Shown here: positions 21,277-33,534 of the stretch, one piece after another
Layout of the letters: each line of letters opens with the position of its first letter
How positions within the stretch are numbered: position 1 is the stretch's first letter
Source: Zarea fungicola
Taxonomy: Eukaryota > Ascomycota > Sordariomycetes > Hypocreales > Cordycipitaceae
Assembly: GCA_900169235.1 (NCBI GenBank)
Contig: FWCC01000125.1
Location: 62,001-126,000 of the forward strand
Direction of reading: 5' to 3'
Length of the DNA: 64,000 nt
Position numbers and translations under genes: made by a program
Notes under the pieces: generated by a model
What the model was told of the DNA's origin: nothing
Seen by the model: the letters and a program-made list of their open reading frames with translations, nothing else
The model's database searches: none

Positions 21277-23541
21277 GGTTGGCGCGATGGCCGTGGCGAC
21301 GGAACTGGGTAGACGTTGTCGATAGCAGAGAAGCGTTGGTATCAACGATGGATTGTTTGTTGACGTTTTGGTAGGCTTTGGTGCTTGGCTGGCAGAGGTG
21401 GAGCAGTTCGGTTCGGGAAGGCGATGCTGAGCGGCAGCTATAGCGGAGAGTTGCCGGGCAGCGTCTCGTTCCTGCTGTACGGGAGATATGGCAGCAGCGT
21501 CAGACAAACGCCGGCTTCGATGGCCAAGCCAGATGTGACAAAGCGAAATACAGCCCAGCTGTCGAGGGTGCGATGAAGAAATAGAGGGCAGCTGAGAGCG
21601 AGTGTATGAAGGTGGAGAGAAGGGTACCAGTAGAATGACGGCAGCAGGTGTCGCGGTGGCTAGCGGAGACAGTCGGTTGGCCAGGTTCTCACAGCACTCT
21701 GGGCTACCGCCGAGAGGTACCCTTATTATTATTAACCAAATTGGTTATCGTTAGCGGCATTGCTAGAGTGGGGCAGGTTGACCAGGGAGCTCCAGTTGAT
21801 GGAGGGCAATTAATTACATTGATACTACCCAGTACTTAGTTAGTAGCTACAACAACACAGGGCTGATGGGCGTTGCTGGATCTTTGTTAAGAAACAGAAT
21901 ATTAACTAACGTCTCGCAAAATATAGATGCCTGCCTGGGCGTTGGCGTCCACCGGTCATCTGCATCTTGCCACTGACAGAAACAACTCCAAACCAATATC
22001 CTGGCTAATGAGGCAGCTAGATATCGCTATGCCTGTGCACACTCGAAAAAGCAAAGAAAGCAGATTGATATCCGATGGTGCATATGTACGAGGTGCATGC
22101 GCACAACAAGCAAGCATACATGCATCTATATTCATCGAGAGTGTGGCGGATGCACCCTGATCCCACATCCAGCAGGCTCCAGGTCCCCTTATCAGAGTCG
22201 TTATGGCGCAGCTGTCCTGCACCAGTTTACCCATGTAGAGAAGGCCAGAGTGTTCGGCCAGTAGTTAGTACGTAAGATACACATGAGGTATCGAACAATG
22301 CATCGTAGGCATGTACCGACGCGTTTTTGTACTCACTCCCTTGTCTCATATCATGCTTTATACATTCATTGCCAATATAAGTAACTGCAAGCCATGTATG
22401 GGGTACATGATGCACCTCCTGCCACTGTCGCAGTACCCCTCCTCTAACGTAGAAGGGCTGCTATCGCGTTTTATTGCTCCGCGCCTTGCATCTTGAATGC
22501 TCTGCTCCTTCTGTGCCATGTGATGTCTGACTATGTGTCACCTGCACAGCATTCGCCGGTTGATCTTTGCCTTGCCAGGTTGCAGCCATTACTCTATATT
22601 ATTGAGTGGTTACTAGTTTTTTTTCCTTGTGCTTCGAATTAAATCGTTTTTTTTTTTCAAGGCGCAGTTTGTATCTCCCTGTTTGGAAGGAGGGAGACTA
22701 AACGGTTGCAACTCGTCACGTCGCTAGCAACTGACTTGTCTTTTTGGTCTGAAAGTCAATTCAAAGACCACAAAAATACATAAATAAATAATTGAAGAGA
22801 ATTGATTGCATTATGAAAGAAACCACTCAACTGCTACTGCAATAACAGTTTCATAGAATATTCTACAGCATCTAGGCATCTATGCTGCGTGCCAACCCGG
22901 ACTTGAGACACGCAAACGCATGCCATTTAAAAATGAACTAAACAAATAGAAACAGCACTTTCGAAGCTTGATGACCGGCATAGGAGTATTCGGTTACCTT
23001 ATTTTTCAGCAATAAAGGGGAAAAGATTGAGGCAAGGCATTGTCAAACCAGAAACAGACTGGGACCATACCAAATACCACAGTGGGCTGTAAGTACCTAG
23101 GTACCTGGCAGAGGTGTCAGCGGCTCTGGGGCATTTTATGAACTGTAGCTTGAAATTACAGTGACCTCTTTAGTGGCTGTACTCTAACGAAGCTACCTTT
23201 TGGGTACATAATCGCAATCTTACCTGCCTGCTCGCAAACCAACAAAAAGCCGTCCATATCTGACTGCTCCTCAGGCTTCTTTGGCGCTGCCAGTTGGTTT
23301 CGCAACTAAAAATTGATGAGCCCCAATTTTCCAATCACCTTGCTACGTTCCCTCGTCATCCATCTTCCTCTCTATGCGCGCTAAATCTCCAACCCCACCT
23401 GTTCTCTCTCCATTGACCGTCATCTCACGATACTTGGTACTTTGAAGCTATCGAGCCTCTTCCTCTCCGGCTCCTGTTGACTGAGCCGCCTGTACGCCAC
23501 CCTCGACTAGCCCATTACCCCCTCGCTGGGTTACACATGCC
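21277..23541. other. Long intergenic region
   Basis: About 2.3 kb between divergent VAC8 and SNF4. The short frames present lack domains and ATG starts. The segment next to VAC8 is GC-rich and probably a 5' leader, and the middle is AT-rich with T and A runs. The part before SNF4 (about 23330-23540) is C- and T-rich, as in many fungal promoters and leaders. Confidence 0.5.
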
Positions 23542-24999
23542 ATGATGGAGGGAAGCGCAGACTCCTCTAGCGTTGCTCACATGGGCGTCGCCCCCGCACA
23601 TCCCGCCTCGACATCTGAACCACGCGCCAGTCCCGGAACCGGCAGTGGCCTAAATCCCGGAGGGTCCAGACCTTCTGCTGCCGACGACGATGCGCCAGGC
23701 CTGCCTGAATTGACACTTCCTCCCATTGTGGCCCCCTCATCCTATCTGCGACTGAAAAAACCGTCTACCCCAACCGTCATGGCTTCCGCGCCCGAGACCA
23801 AGACGCAGAGTCCTCTTGACCGAGACCAGCAGCAAGGCTTGGTATGACTACAGCACCCTCATCCTTTCAGGCCTGTTTGCCAGCCTGCGTCATGACTGAC
23901 TGCTAACCTGCCCTGTCTCTTTCACGTAGGAAGCTATCCGCGACTTTCTCAAAGTGCGCACCAGCTACGACGTCCTTCCGCTGTCCTTTCGCCTCATTAT
24001 CCTCGACACCGATCTGCTCATTAAAAAGAGCCTTAACATTCTCCTACAGAACTGTGCGACCACACCTCCATCGGATTGACCCAATACCGAGTGCTGTGCT
24101 AACCACTACTTCCTAGCCATCGTTTCTGCCCCGCTATGGGATTCCCAAACGTCACGATTTGCCGGGCTCTTGACGAGCACCGACTATATCAATGTCATCC
24201 AGTACCATATTCAATATCCTGATGAGATGAGCAAGCTAGATCAGTTTCGCCTGCGTAGTTTGCGTGGTAAGGATGCCTGGTTTCCTGCCACCACCCCTCG
24301 GCAGCTACCCCGCTTAGGCGCCAGCTAACCTCTGCCCAAGACATTGAAAAAGCTATCGGCGCTATACCCATCGAAACGCTTTCCGTTCACCCATCGCGAC
24401 CACTCTTCGAAGCTTGCAGGCAGATGCTCAAAACCCGCGCGAGGCGAATTCCGCTGGTGGACGTTGATGATGAGACTGGCCGCGAGACTCTCATCTCGGT
24501 CATCACCCAATACCGTATCCTCAAGTTCATTGCCGTCAACAACGCAGATAATACTGTTCTTTTGAAGAAAACGATGCGGGAGCTCAAATTAGGATCGTAC
24601 TCGAACTTGGCTACCTCGACCATGAACGCAACCGTGCTCGACGTTATCCGCCTAATGGTTGATGGGAACATCAGCTGCATCCCAATCCTCGACGACGAGG
24701 GCAGGGTCCTTAATGCTTTTGAAGCCGTTGATGTCATCCCGTGTATCAAGGGCGGTGTCTATGAAGATCTTGGTGGCTCCGTCGGAGAGGCCCTTTGCAA
24801 GCGCCCTGATGATGCTCCTGGCATCTATACCTGCAGTGAAGATGACCGGCTCGACGCCATCTTTGATGCTGTTCGTAAGAGTAGGGTGCACAGACTGATT
24901 GTTGTTGACGACGACAATAAGCTTAAAGGAATTATCTCGCTCTCAGACATCCTGAAGTATGTCCTATACGAAGAAGATGACGACGAAGGCAAGAGGTAA
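23542..24999 (+). CDS. SNF4: SNF1/AMPK kinase complex gamma subunit (Snf4)
   Basis: Regulatory gamma subunit of the SNF1 energy-sensing kinase, which controls glucose derepression. Its CBS domains bind adenine nucleotides. Exons are 23542-23841, 23930-24053, 24117-24266 and 24341-24999, giving 410 residues. All introns have GT...AG ends and consistent phases. Residues 1-100 are a disordered Ser/Pro-rich extension not found in short yeast forms. From about 101 the conserved core starts EAIRDFLKVRTSYDVLPLS. CBS segments are visible as FAGLLTSTDYINVIQ, RRIPLVDVDDETGRETL, LMVDGNISCIPILDDEG and RKSRVHRLIVVDDDNKLKG. The C-terminus is acidic. Two adjacent ATGs (23542 and 23545) could serve as the start. 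Confidence 0.93.
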
Positions 25000-25982
25000 T
25001 ACAGCCTTTACGCGGGGGCTGGGACACAGGTTAAAAGATGTGATAATGGGTTGGTGGCGCATTGCATTCTACGGCGTAAGGGACGGTATTGATGAAGAGA
25101 CACTTCGTTTCTTCTGGCACATGATTCCGATGATTTATAGACACGAGGCAGACCCATGTTCGTTGATAACACGGCAAAATGGGTATTTATCGAAGCAACT
25201 GCGGCATGTCACAGCAGCTACAGAGCTCACAGGCTCTCGCCGCGAAATGCATGAACTGTCACAGTAGGTTGAGCTTTTCAGAGAGCAGCCGCAGCAGGGA
25301 AATCGCTAGATCAAGATGAAATTCATATCAATGGGGCTTTATAAGAGTAGCGAAGCCCATGGACGTGAGAGGCCAGGCGACAGAGTACCGCTCAGGTTTC
25401 CACCTGACGCAATAGTCTCGACATAGACTGCGAATATCTGCAGCCCAAGGATACGCACAAAAATAGTAATCACACTCGTACGGGCATTTATCCATAAATG
25501 GACGCTACTGCAACATTGATGCAGGAGGGCCCATTCAAGTTTTGCCTGAGCTGCGATTTTGGGCAGTCGATGGCATAGGTAGAATTATTCCTTGGCGACA
25601 CCTGGACTTCGGGGCCAATTCAAAATTCCAGAAAATTATATTACTTGTCAAGATCGACTCAAGCCCTAGTTAGTTGGTAAATAATGGATAGCCCAAAGAC
25701 AAGTAATATAGATCTGTGGAATGTGCTACCAAAGTCATAAAGGTCTAGCCTGGCTAGCGTGCCATCGCAGGTGGACTGTCAGCTCCTGTCTTGCATAGGT
25801 ACCTTTTTTATTACTAGTAGTGCAGGTCGGCCCAGCACGGGCGCCGATGCAGGTTGAATTTTTTTTAAAATTTGTTTCCCCTCAACCATTTTTTTGCATC
25901 TTCAATCTTATCAATTTATTCCTGGTCTGCTTCATGTGCTAGTGGCAGAAAGCACTTGTTGAGGGACGTGAAGCTTGTCAAG
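25000..25982. other. Intergenic region
   Basis: Holds the SNF4 3' region and the promoter of the next gene. A 100-codon open stretch at the start overlaps the SNF4 end in another frame and is not supported. Nothing else is recognised. Confidence 0.5.
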
Positions 25983-28127
25983 ATGAAGCCGCTCTTTACC
26001 GCTGTCATTGCTGGAGTTAACTACCTTCTCCACCCGGATATTCTGGTAAGAACCCATCAAAGCTTCCCAGCCGAGGTATCAATTAATTGACCGGTTTTTA
26101 AAGGGCCTAATTGAGGAAGACATTGATCCCAATGCAGTTCTTCCCGTCACCCTCATCTCCACCGAGGAGCTGAATAGCCCAGACTTGGATGGGTTGCTCA
26201 GGGGATTTGAAAGCTACGATGATGTCTACTCTAGCGAGTTTGCCTTTGCTTTGGTCGAGAAGCCAGCTTCCAATGCGACAAAACGCGATACCATCGCCGT
26301 AAGAGCCTCTGTGGCTGGTAAACAGACCTATACTGTGCAAATCACCCAGACCGGTGCTGGTTCCGACTCTGGCGCGAGTGCCTCAGGGTTCTCAACCCTG
26401 CCAACAGGCCCTTATATTTTGCATGGCAAGGAGCTACATCAGGCCTACAGAATATACGAGGATGAGCTGAACGCGTTCTCGGTTGGTGTTGTGCCAGAAA
26501 ATCACAACAGTTCCGACCTGTACGTACCTATTTCCCAATTCAATACAATTTGACGCACACAGCTAATATTGGTAGCACAGTTTTCTCGATCTAGGTGATG
26601 CGTTGCAGAATGGCAAGTTCAGGCCTATTGCTGTCCCTTCACGCCTCTACTTTCCCGGTCCCTCCATCAAGAAGCCCCTTTCTGGAATCCGTTACTCCAT
26701 TCCTGAGGGGTTTGACCTCAGTGGCTTGCCCACGACAGTGTCCAGCAACAACTGGACGTCTCTCCATCCTAGCGCGGCGTCAAAGCATGCCGAGTACGTA
26801 AAATTTCTCCTGGATCAAGGTGCCGTCATTGTAGGAAAAACAAAGGACGGACAGTTCGCTTCCGGCAGAGATTGGAGCGACAGTATTGCACCTTTCAACC
26901 CACGCGGTGACGGCAAGCAACGTGCTGGAGGAGCGAGCGCTGGTGCCGGGTCTGCTATTGCAAACTACACATGGTTGCAAAATTCTATTACACAGGGCAC
27001 GTTTGATGGCACAGTTCCACAAGCCGCCGCATATGGTTTGTTCTCTCTGCGTACAACTCCTGGTACCGTTTCTCGGAATGGAGTTCTCACCAGCTCTCCA
27101 AAATTCCAGTCGACGGGCATATCCGGTCGCAGCCTAGAGGATATTGTGCATCTCATTGCACCATCGTTCAAATTACCGTGGCAAGCGACTCCCGTGCCCC
27201 TGCGTGCGGTTTACTTGCACGACTTTGAGGACCTACTGTCTGAGAAGCAGCAGGTTTTAATGGAAGAATTCATCGCTGCCATTCAAAAGCTTGGGATCAA
27301 AATTGAAAGGGTTAGCTTGAGTCTTAGTTGGGCCGCGAACCCACCTCGTGAAGCTGGAAAACAGTCCTTGGACGAGTATCTGGGCAATGTGAGTAGCTTA
27401 CACTCTATTATATGCATTCCTTGTAACATAAGACTAAATTTGACAGGCTACGTACCAAGCCATCTGTGCCGACTTTTACAACAATTACCGTGGCTTTCGG
27501 TCAGCCTTTAAGAACAAGTTTGGCGAGGAGCCGTTCACAGAGTCTAGTGTTAAGGCTCAGTGGGATGTCGGCGCTGTAACAGATGAGAAGGGGACTGCTG
27601 CCAAACTCAACACCTTCAGAGCTTGGTTCCAGGATTATGCGCCAACAGCTGCAAAATCAGATGGCAAGGCGGCCATCATTATTCCAGTTCTCGGCGTTAA
27701 CTCGGATGATCTGAACACAATGAAAGGATTCCGCCCAGAATTCCTCGCTCCCATCCTTGGGACTCCTCAGATGGTGACACCATGTAAGTCAAGCACTTAT
27801 TAGCCATCGTCGCGAACCCCGTTTGTATACTGGTACTAACTTCTGGACTAAGTCGCTCAGATTCCCATCAAAGATGATAAAAGTGCCTATCTCCCCTTCT
27901 CTGCCGGTCTCATAGGCGCCAAAGGAGACGACCTCATGCTCGTCCAACTCATGAAGCGTGCTTTCGATATTGTCGACTGGCGCATCCACGTCGACACGGG
28001 AAGTCTCACCTATCCTGTGGGTAATAATTCGCGAGCCGTAGATGACCACCATCAAGATCCATTCCCACCGACTGGCCCGGGTATGTTTATGCTAGCAGAG
28101 GAGGAATCGGCTGATACCGAACTGTAA
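25983..28127 (+). CDS. Amidase-signature family protein with altered active site
   Basis: Member of the amidase-signature (AS) hydrolase fold, 632 residues. Exons are 25983-26045, 26104-26519, 26581-27388, 27447-27783 and 27853-28127. The second intron uses the GTACGT donor at 26520, the only choice that keeps phase. The N-terminal domain starts GVNYLLHPDI, as in long fungal amidases. The AS core starts near residue 240. The catalytic Lys is present (K246 in VIVGKTKDG), followed by APFNPRGDG. The motif normally GGSSSG reads GGASAG, so the cis-Ser is Ala278. The segment normally GGS reads DGTV, so the nucleophile position is Thr304. Classical Ser-cisSer-Lys hydrolysis is therefore doubtful. 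No clear signal peptide is seen. It precedes the beta-mannosidase gene in the same direction. Confidence 0.8.
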
Positions 28128-28974
28128 ATAAAGGTTACAGCATGCAGTGACTATAAATACAGCATCCCAAAGCGAGCTCGACCTTGTTTTTCCGGTGACG
28201 CGATGTTGTAATTACTTTCTGCTGCCCGTGCTTTTCATGCTTGGTGCCCTCTTATTGGTCCCATTTCTTCAAATTAATCTGCCATGTAGAAATACTCTTG
28301 TTCGGCCTGAATTCAGCGGGAAAAACCACCACCTTCTTTGCAGTGGTCGAAGAGGTTTTCTTCTACCTATTAAAGATCTGTGTATTTTTTCCTTCATGTC
28401 TTATTTTTGTTTCTCTTGTTCCTTTTTTGTGTACATGGAGCGAGACATAGTGCAATCGAGTCTAGAGCGACGCAAACAAGGGCAGGCGCTTCCGTGAGAC
28501 TATATCTTCCTCGCAATCTCAGCAATTTGGCAAAACACAAGCATCGAAGCAACCATTATATCATCATGATCATCAATCAAAGCAACCGTATTTGGGAAGT
28601 AGTGGACAATTAATCGGATATTTATTCTACGACGGTCCCGAAGCTACTTCAATTGGCTCCACCACCAACTCATAAGACCTGCAATGTAACATCGCTTTGG
28701 AAGAACTTGCATCAAAGCGGATAAGAGTGACATCAGAGCACCGCCGCCGGCTTCAAGTCCCCCGCTCTGAGATGCTTTGGAGTACATGGAGAACCAGGGA
28801 TTCGTGGGTAATACGGGCGCCCCCAGATCAGACACTGGTTCATAAACCCGTTAGTACGGTTGATCGGCTTCGATCATCACAACGGACGGAAATTGATAGC
28901 TCCGCCGGCAGTATATATTTTGCGAAACCCCAGCAAGGCATTGAAGGAGACAGAACTACATCATCAAATAAAAC
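28128..28974. other. Intergenic region with beta-mannosidase promoter
   Basis: About 850 nt between two co-directional genes. It contains an odd frame with an ARF-like P-loop (28241-28450, see findings) and the TATA box of the beta-mannosidase gene. No complete gene is supported. Confidence 0.5.
28912..28919 (+). promoter_or_regulatory. TATA box of the beta-mannosidase gene
   Basis: TATATATT lies 56 nt upstream of the ATG at 28975, a usual spacing for a fungal TATA element of a regulated secreted enzyme. Confidence 0.55.
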
Positions 28975-31900
28975 ATGAAGTGGTGTGTGATACTGTCAAG
29001 CTGCGTCGCAGTGCTTGCAGCCAGTGATTCCCAAACATCTGGCCGTAAAGTTCGCTCCTTGGCGGCGGAAACCTGGACCGTTACCAACGAACACGGCAAC
29101 ATTACTGTGCCAGGGAAATATCCATCTCATGTTCACCTTGATCTCTATGCTGCCAATGTTATAAGTGAGTAGAGCTGCTCACTGCGATACTTATGCCTGT
29201 ATAAACTAACGGGGCAATTAGATGACCCGTAAGATTGCTTCCCGAACAGCTCTGGGCATACTCTAACTTCACCAGATACCACGGCTTAAACGACTTTGAC
29301 CTAAGATGGATTGCTGCACAAAACTGGACTTATACTTCAAAGCCTATTAAAGGATTGTAAGTTTCCCGGTTTCGAATGCAAGCTAAATTGCTAACTCCAA
29401 TAGGACCAAAGATGCTGATACCTCTACTTGGTTGGTCTTCGATGGGCTAGACACCTACACTACGGTCACGTTCTGTGAGAAAATTGTTGCGACAACTGAC
29501 AATCAGTTTAAACAATGGTCATTTGATGTGTCTTCTGCATTCAATGGCTGTGAGGGGGAACCCGTACTCGCCATTAATTTCGGTTCTGTTCCGGCCATAA
29601 TTAACACGTTGAATGCCAGCGGCATTGACAGTAAGATTATGAATCCATGCTGCCACTGATTAAATGTACTGAAAATCTCTCTAGCCTGGCCATCTGATGT
29701 CGTATACCCATTTGAATATCCCAATCGACAATGGGTCCGTAAGGAGCAATCCGACTTTGGCTGGGACTGGGGTCCAGCTTTTGTTCCCACTGGTCCTTGG
29801 CGAGCTGGTCGCATCGTCCAGCTTGAAAAAAACGAAGCATATTCCCTCAACACCAATATTGACATCTACCGCAAAGGCCAGCTGAACAATATTGCAGCGG
29901 ACCAGAGCCAGCCATGGGTAGTCAATGCAAGTATTGACTACATTGGTAATCTGCCAGCAAAAAGGTCCATGACTGCTGTGATTACCGACAAAGAAAACTT
30001 TTCAAAGGTTCTCTATTCTGGTGAATTGAAGGATATCACCAGTTCCAATTCGTCCATTACCGGGTCCATAGTCATTGATGCTGATAAACCGGAGCTGTGG
30101 TGGCCACGAGACATGGGCAAGCAGTCGCTTTACACCATGACAGTTTCGGTTTCAGGAAGTGCAGACGAGGAACCGTCTTTGGTCTCACAAAGAAGAGTGG
30201 GCTTCCGCACCATCCTACTCAGCATCGGCAATGTAACCAACGAGCAAATCGCTCGCGGCTACCAACCAGGCAACAATTGGCACTTTGAAGTAAATGGGCA
30301 TGAGTTTTATGCCAAGGGCGCCAACATGGTGCCCCCAGACGCTTTCTGGCCTCGAGTTACAGGTGAGAGAATGGGACGCATGTTTGATTCCGCCGAAGCA
30401 CAAAATTTCAACATGCTCCGTATTTGGTCTTCTGGTGCGTACCTGCCTGACTTTATTTACGACATGGCCGACGAGCGAGGCATTTTGCTCTGGAGCGAGT
30501 TTGAATTCAGTGACAGCCTATATCCTGATTACCCTGCATTTGTGCAGAGTGTCGCGGATGAAATATCCTACAATGTACGGCGTATCAACCACCATCCTTC
30601 GCTTGCTTGCTGGATTGGTGGCAACGAGTTTGAAAACCTGCTCCTTCCAATTGCGCATCGCGTTGACCCAGATCGATATCCATACTTTGTAGGGCAGTAT
30701 GAGCATTTGTTCATCACTATCATGTTTACGATCCTCGCCGAGAACAGTCACGGCATCTCATATTCACCCAGCAGCGCAAACAACGGCTGGACCAAGATTG
30801 ACTTTTCCCTGCCGGTGCCAATGATAGAGCGATACGACAACAAGACGGATGATGATCTCTATAGCAACACTGATTATTACAACTACGATAGCAGTGTCTC
30901 TTTTGATTACGGTCAATATCCCGTTGGCCGTTTTGCTGTTGAGTTTGGTTTCACCAGCATGCCCAGCCTGGAGACATGGCAGGAAGCTCTAGATCCAGAA
31001 GATTTGCACTTCAACTCGTCGGTTATCAAGCTACGAAACCACCACTACCCTTCTGGCGGCCTCTATACCGATAACTATGCCAATGGCACTAAGGGACTTG
31101 TTGAGATGACACTCGCAGTGGAGCGATACTATCCAACCCCCAATAAGGAAAACTCGGTCGCCAACTTTAGCTCCTGGTGTCACGCCACACAGCTCTTCCA
31201 GGCAGATTTTTATAAGTCTCAGATTCAGTTTTATCGCCGTGGAAGTGCCATGCCGGAGCGCCAGCTTGGTTCCCTGTATTGGCAGCTTAATGACATTTGG
31301 CAGGCTCCCACCTGGTCCGGTTTGGAATACAGTGGTCGCTGGAAGGTATTGCCGTACATGGCCCGCCATGTATATAAGAACGTCATCGCTGCACCGTATT
31401 TCAACTATACCTCTGGTGAGTTGGATATTTGGGTGACGTCGGATCTGTGGGAGACTCTGTCCGGTGACGTGTCCCTGAGCTGGGTCGACCTCAAGGGTAA
31501 TGCGATTGCCGACAATGCTGGTATGCCCAAGAGCGTTAGTTTCAGAGTCCCGGCCATCAACAGCACGCGCGTCTTGCACACAAATTTGGCGGACCTCAAA
31601 TTGCCAGACAACAAAGACGCCATTTTACTCATGTCTTTGCAGGCAAAGGGTCATCTCCCAAATCACGGAACCACCACAACCTTTACGCACGACAACCACT
31701 TCCTGCCAGTGTGGCCCAAGGCCGCCAAGATCACCAATCCGGGCCTCAAGCTATCCCAAGATAATGGAACTCGTGGATTCATTGTTGAAGCCACCAATGG
31801 CGTGTCGCTGTACACGTGGCTTACCCACCCAGAAGGTGTTTTGGGCTTCTTTGACGATAATGCTTTCGTACTTCTCCCCGGGCAGAAGAAGCATGTCGGA

Positions 31901-31987
31901 TTCAAGATTCAGGATGATACGTCAGGCGGCAAATGGATGGACAAGGTGAAAGTGGAGAGTTTGTGGGACCTGACGACACGCACGTAA
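28975..31987 (+). CDS. Secreted beta-mannosidase, glycoside hydrolase family 2
   Basis: Exo-acting enzyme that removes beta-1,4-mannose from manno-oligosaccharides, secreted for hemicellulose or glycan breakdown. Exons are 28975-29164, 29222-29228 (a 7-nt micro-exon), 29276-29356, 29404-29630 and 29685-31987, giving 935 residues. The micro-exon supplies part of the conserved VINDPYHGLNDFDLRW stretch, which is why it is needed. The signal peptide is MKWCVILSSCVAVLAA. The acid/base Glu is E483 in WIGGNEFEN and the nucleophile Glu is E588 in VEFGFTSMP. Other family marks are SDFGWDWGPAF, FYAKGANMVPPDAFW and YWQLNDIWQAPTWSGLEY. Many N-glycosylation sequons are present. Length matches fungal MndA enzymes. 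Confidence 0.92.
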
Positions 31988-32688
31988 AGCAACTGTCACA
32001 TGTAGCGCATAAATAGATATAATATTAGCTATTAATGACACTGTTGCTCCTAATTCATTTTTTAGTTAATTGCACTATTTCTATTAATAGCACTGTTGTT
32101 GTTTGTTGTGGTGGCCTTACAGCTGGATGACCGACAAGTTGAAGTGCAAATCTTCTGCATCTGGAGCTTCCAGAAGCGGAGGAATACGGCTGTACTACTA
32201 CTTGGAATTACAATAGTGCCAATATTAACAAATCCATATTGTATAGAGTTAACAGGTGCGTAATTGTAGTCGCACCCTTGGTGGTGTTGCCGGAAGCTCT
32301 AGATCCAGAAGATCTGCATTACAAGCTCTTCCTGCCCTCGAAATTGTGTTTGACTAAAAGCTTTTCAGCCTGACTCAACTCAGGATCGCTATTAGCTCTT
32401 GTGTTCAATTTTATCTTTTCAGAGTTTGTTAGTCAATTCTGACGTCCAGTGTATTGGGTAGTTGCGCAATATCATAGTTACGCAATACCGTCTCGGCTAC
32501 GACAGCCTGATCCCGGCCGAAGCCGTCAGCACGCCAGTGACTCACTAATAAAGCCGAGAAAACAAGCTTGTTTCAAGAGCTCTGGCTTTAAATACAAGGC
32601 TACAACCAGATTGAATTTTATAAATTGCGTTTCAACACTTCACTATTTAATCAAATCATTAGACACAGATTTACCAAAATAGAACAAC
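31988..32688. other. Intergenic region with beta-mannosidase relic
   Basis: About 700 AT-rich nt. It includes a copy of a beta-mannosidase coding fragment at 32293-32322. A TTTAAATA motif near 32588 is about 100 nt before the next ATG and may serve as its TATA element. Confidence 0.6.
32293..32322 (+). pseudogene. Short relic of a beta-mannosidase coding sequence
   Basis: Twenty-two bases at 32293-32314 are identical to 30982-31003 inside the beta-mannosidase gene, and similarity continues for a few more bases. The frame reads EALDPEDLHY, the same as EALDPEDLHF in the intact protein, and then runs into unrelated residues before a stop. It is about 300 nt past the stop codon of the intact gene. 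A tandem duplicate that has decayed, or a short ectopic copy, would explain it. Confidence 0.55.
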
Positions 32689-33390
32689 ATGGCTGTCAAG
32701 GAAACGGCAAAAGATGACATTGCGCGCCATGTCCAAGTCTGGGCTGCCATCCGTGAATACACCTTTAAGCCGCTCCCAAACGGACGCCACGCCGTCCTCC
32801 GCACAGATCGGCCCGCAGGGACATGGGAATATGTGGGCTTCGAACCGACAAAGGAAGAGTTTGACAGTTGCGCTGCCACAGTGCTTGAAGACAAGAGGCG
32901 CTTCCTCACCGTCATTGGCAAGGACATGACCCAGTACCGGGAACTTGCCATCGCCCATGGTCTCGATATCCTCGCGCAAGAGGCGCTCATGACGCTGGAC
33001 CTCTCGGGCCTATCCCGTGTCACTGCGTCGGAAAAGTCGGCGTCCTTTGTGAAGGAGATTGACAGCGCAGAAACGGGCATCGCGACGCGGTGTCGGTTGA
33101 CTGTGACAACCTCGAAAGAAGAGGGAGGCAAGCTGGCTGCGTCCGGACAAGTGGGTGTTCAGGGCGACATGGCTGTTTTTGATCGGATCAAGACGGAGGA
33201 GGATATGAGACGTAAAGGCCTTGGATCGCTTGTTATGCGGACTTTGGGTACGGAGGCATATGCACGCGGCGCCAAAACGGGATGGTTGATTGGTACGCCG
33301 GAAGGGCAGCTGCTATATGAGCACCTTGGTTGGAAACATGGTTATTATGTTTTGGTGTTGGGGAACAAGGAGGCTATTGAAAATCCATAG
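32689..33390 (+). CDS. GNAT-family acetyltransferase
   Basis: Probable acetyl-CoA-dependent N-acetyltransferase, one exon, 233 residues. The acetyl-CoA binding motif A is visible near the C-terminus: AVFDRIKTEEDMRRKGLG, where RRKGLG is the Q/R-x-x-G-x-G/A pyrophosphate-binding loop. It is followed by a helix and by LIGTPEGQLLYEHLGWK, the usual end of the GNAT fold. The N-terminal half (about 1-135) is less typical and may form a second, degenerate GNAT-like lobe or a substrate domain. There is no signal peptide, so it is expected in the cytosol or nucleus. The substrate cannot be inferred. It is convergent with the DUF4037 gene, 144 nt apart. Confidence 0.75.
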   Translation: MAVKETAKDDIARHVQVWAAIREYTFKPLPNGRHAVLRTDRPAGTWEYVGFEPTKEEFDSCAATVLEDKRRFLTVIGKDMTQYRELAIAHGLDILAQEALMTLDLSGLSRVTASEKSASFVKEIDSAETGIATRCRLTVTTSKEEGGKLAASGQVGVQGDMAVFDRIKTEEDMRRKGLGSLVMRTLGTEAYARGAKTGWLIGTPEGQLLYEHLGWKHGYYVLVLGNKEAIENP

Positions 33391-33534
33391 ATATATGCTG
33401 CGTTATTATTTAGACATAGAAGGTGTGACAATTATAGAGAAAGACAAGCACGAAAACGCAGAAACAACACTTTGACGGTGAATTGTGAATCCGACGGACG
33501 GATCAGCGCAGGCAGTCTTGTTAAATGGGTAAAA

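Noticed and set aside
28147..28497. 116-codon frame after the amidase gene
   Set aside because: No ATG context, low quality, and it overlaps the P-loop-like frame in another register. It is kept only as a note.
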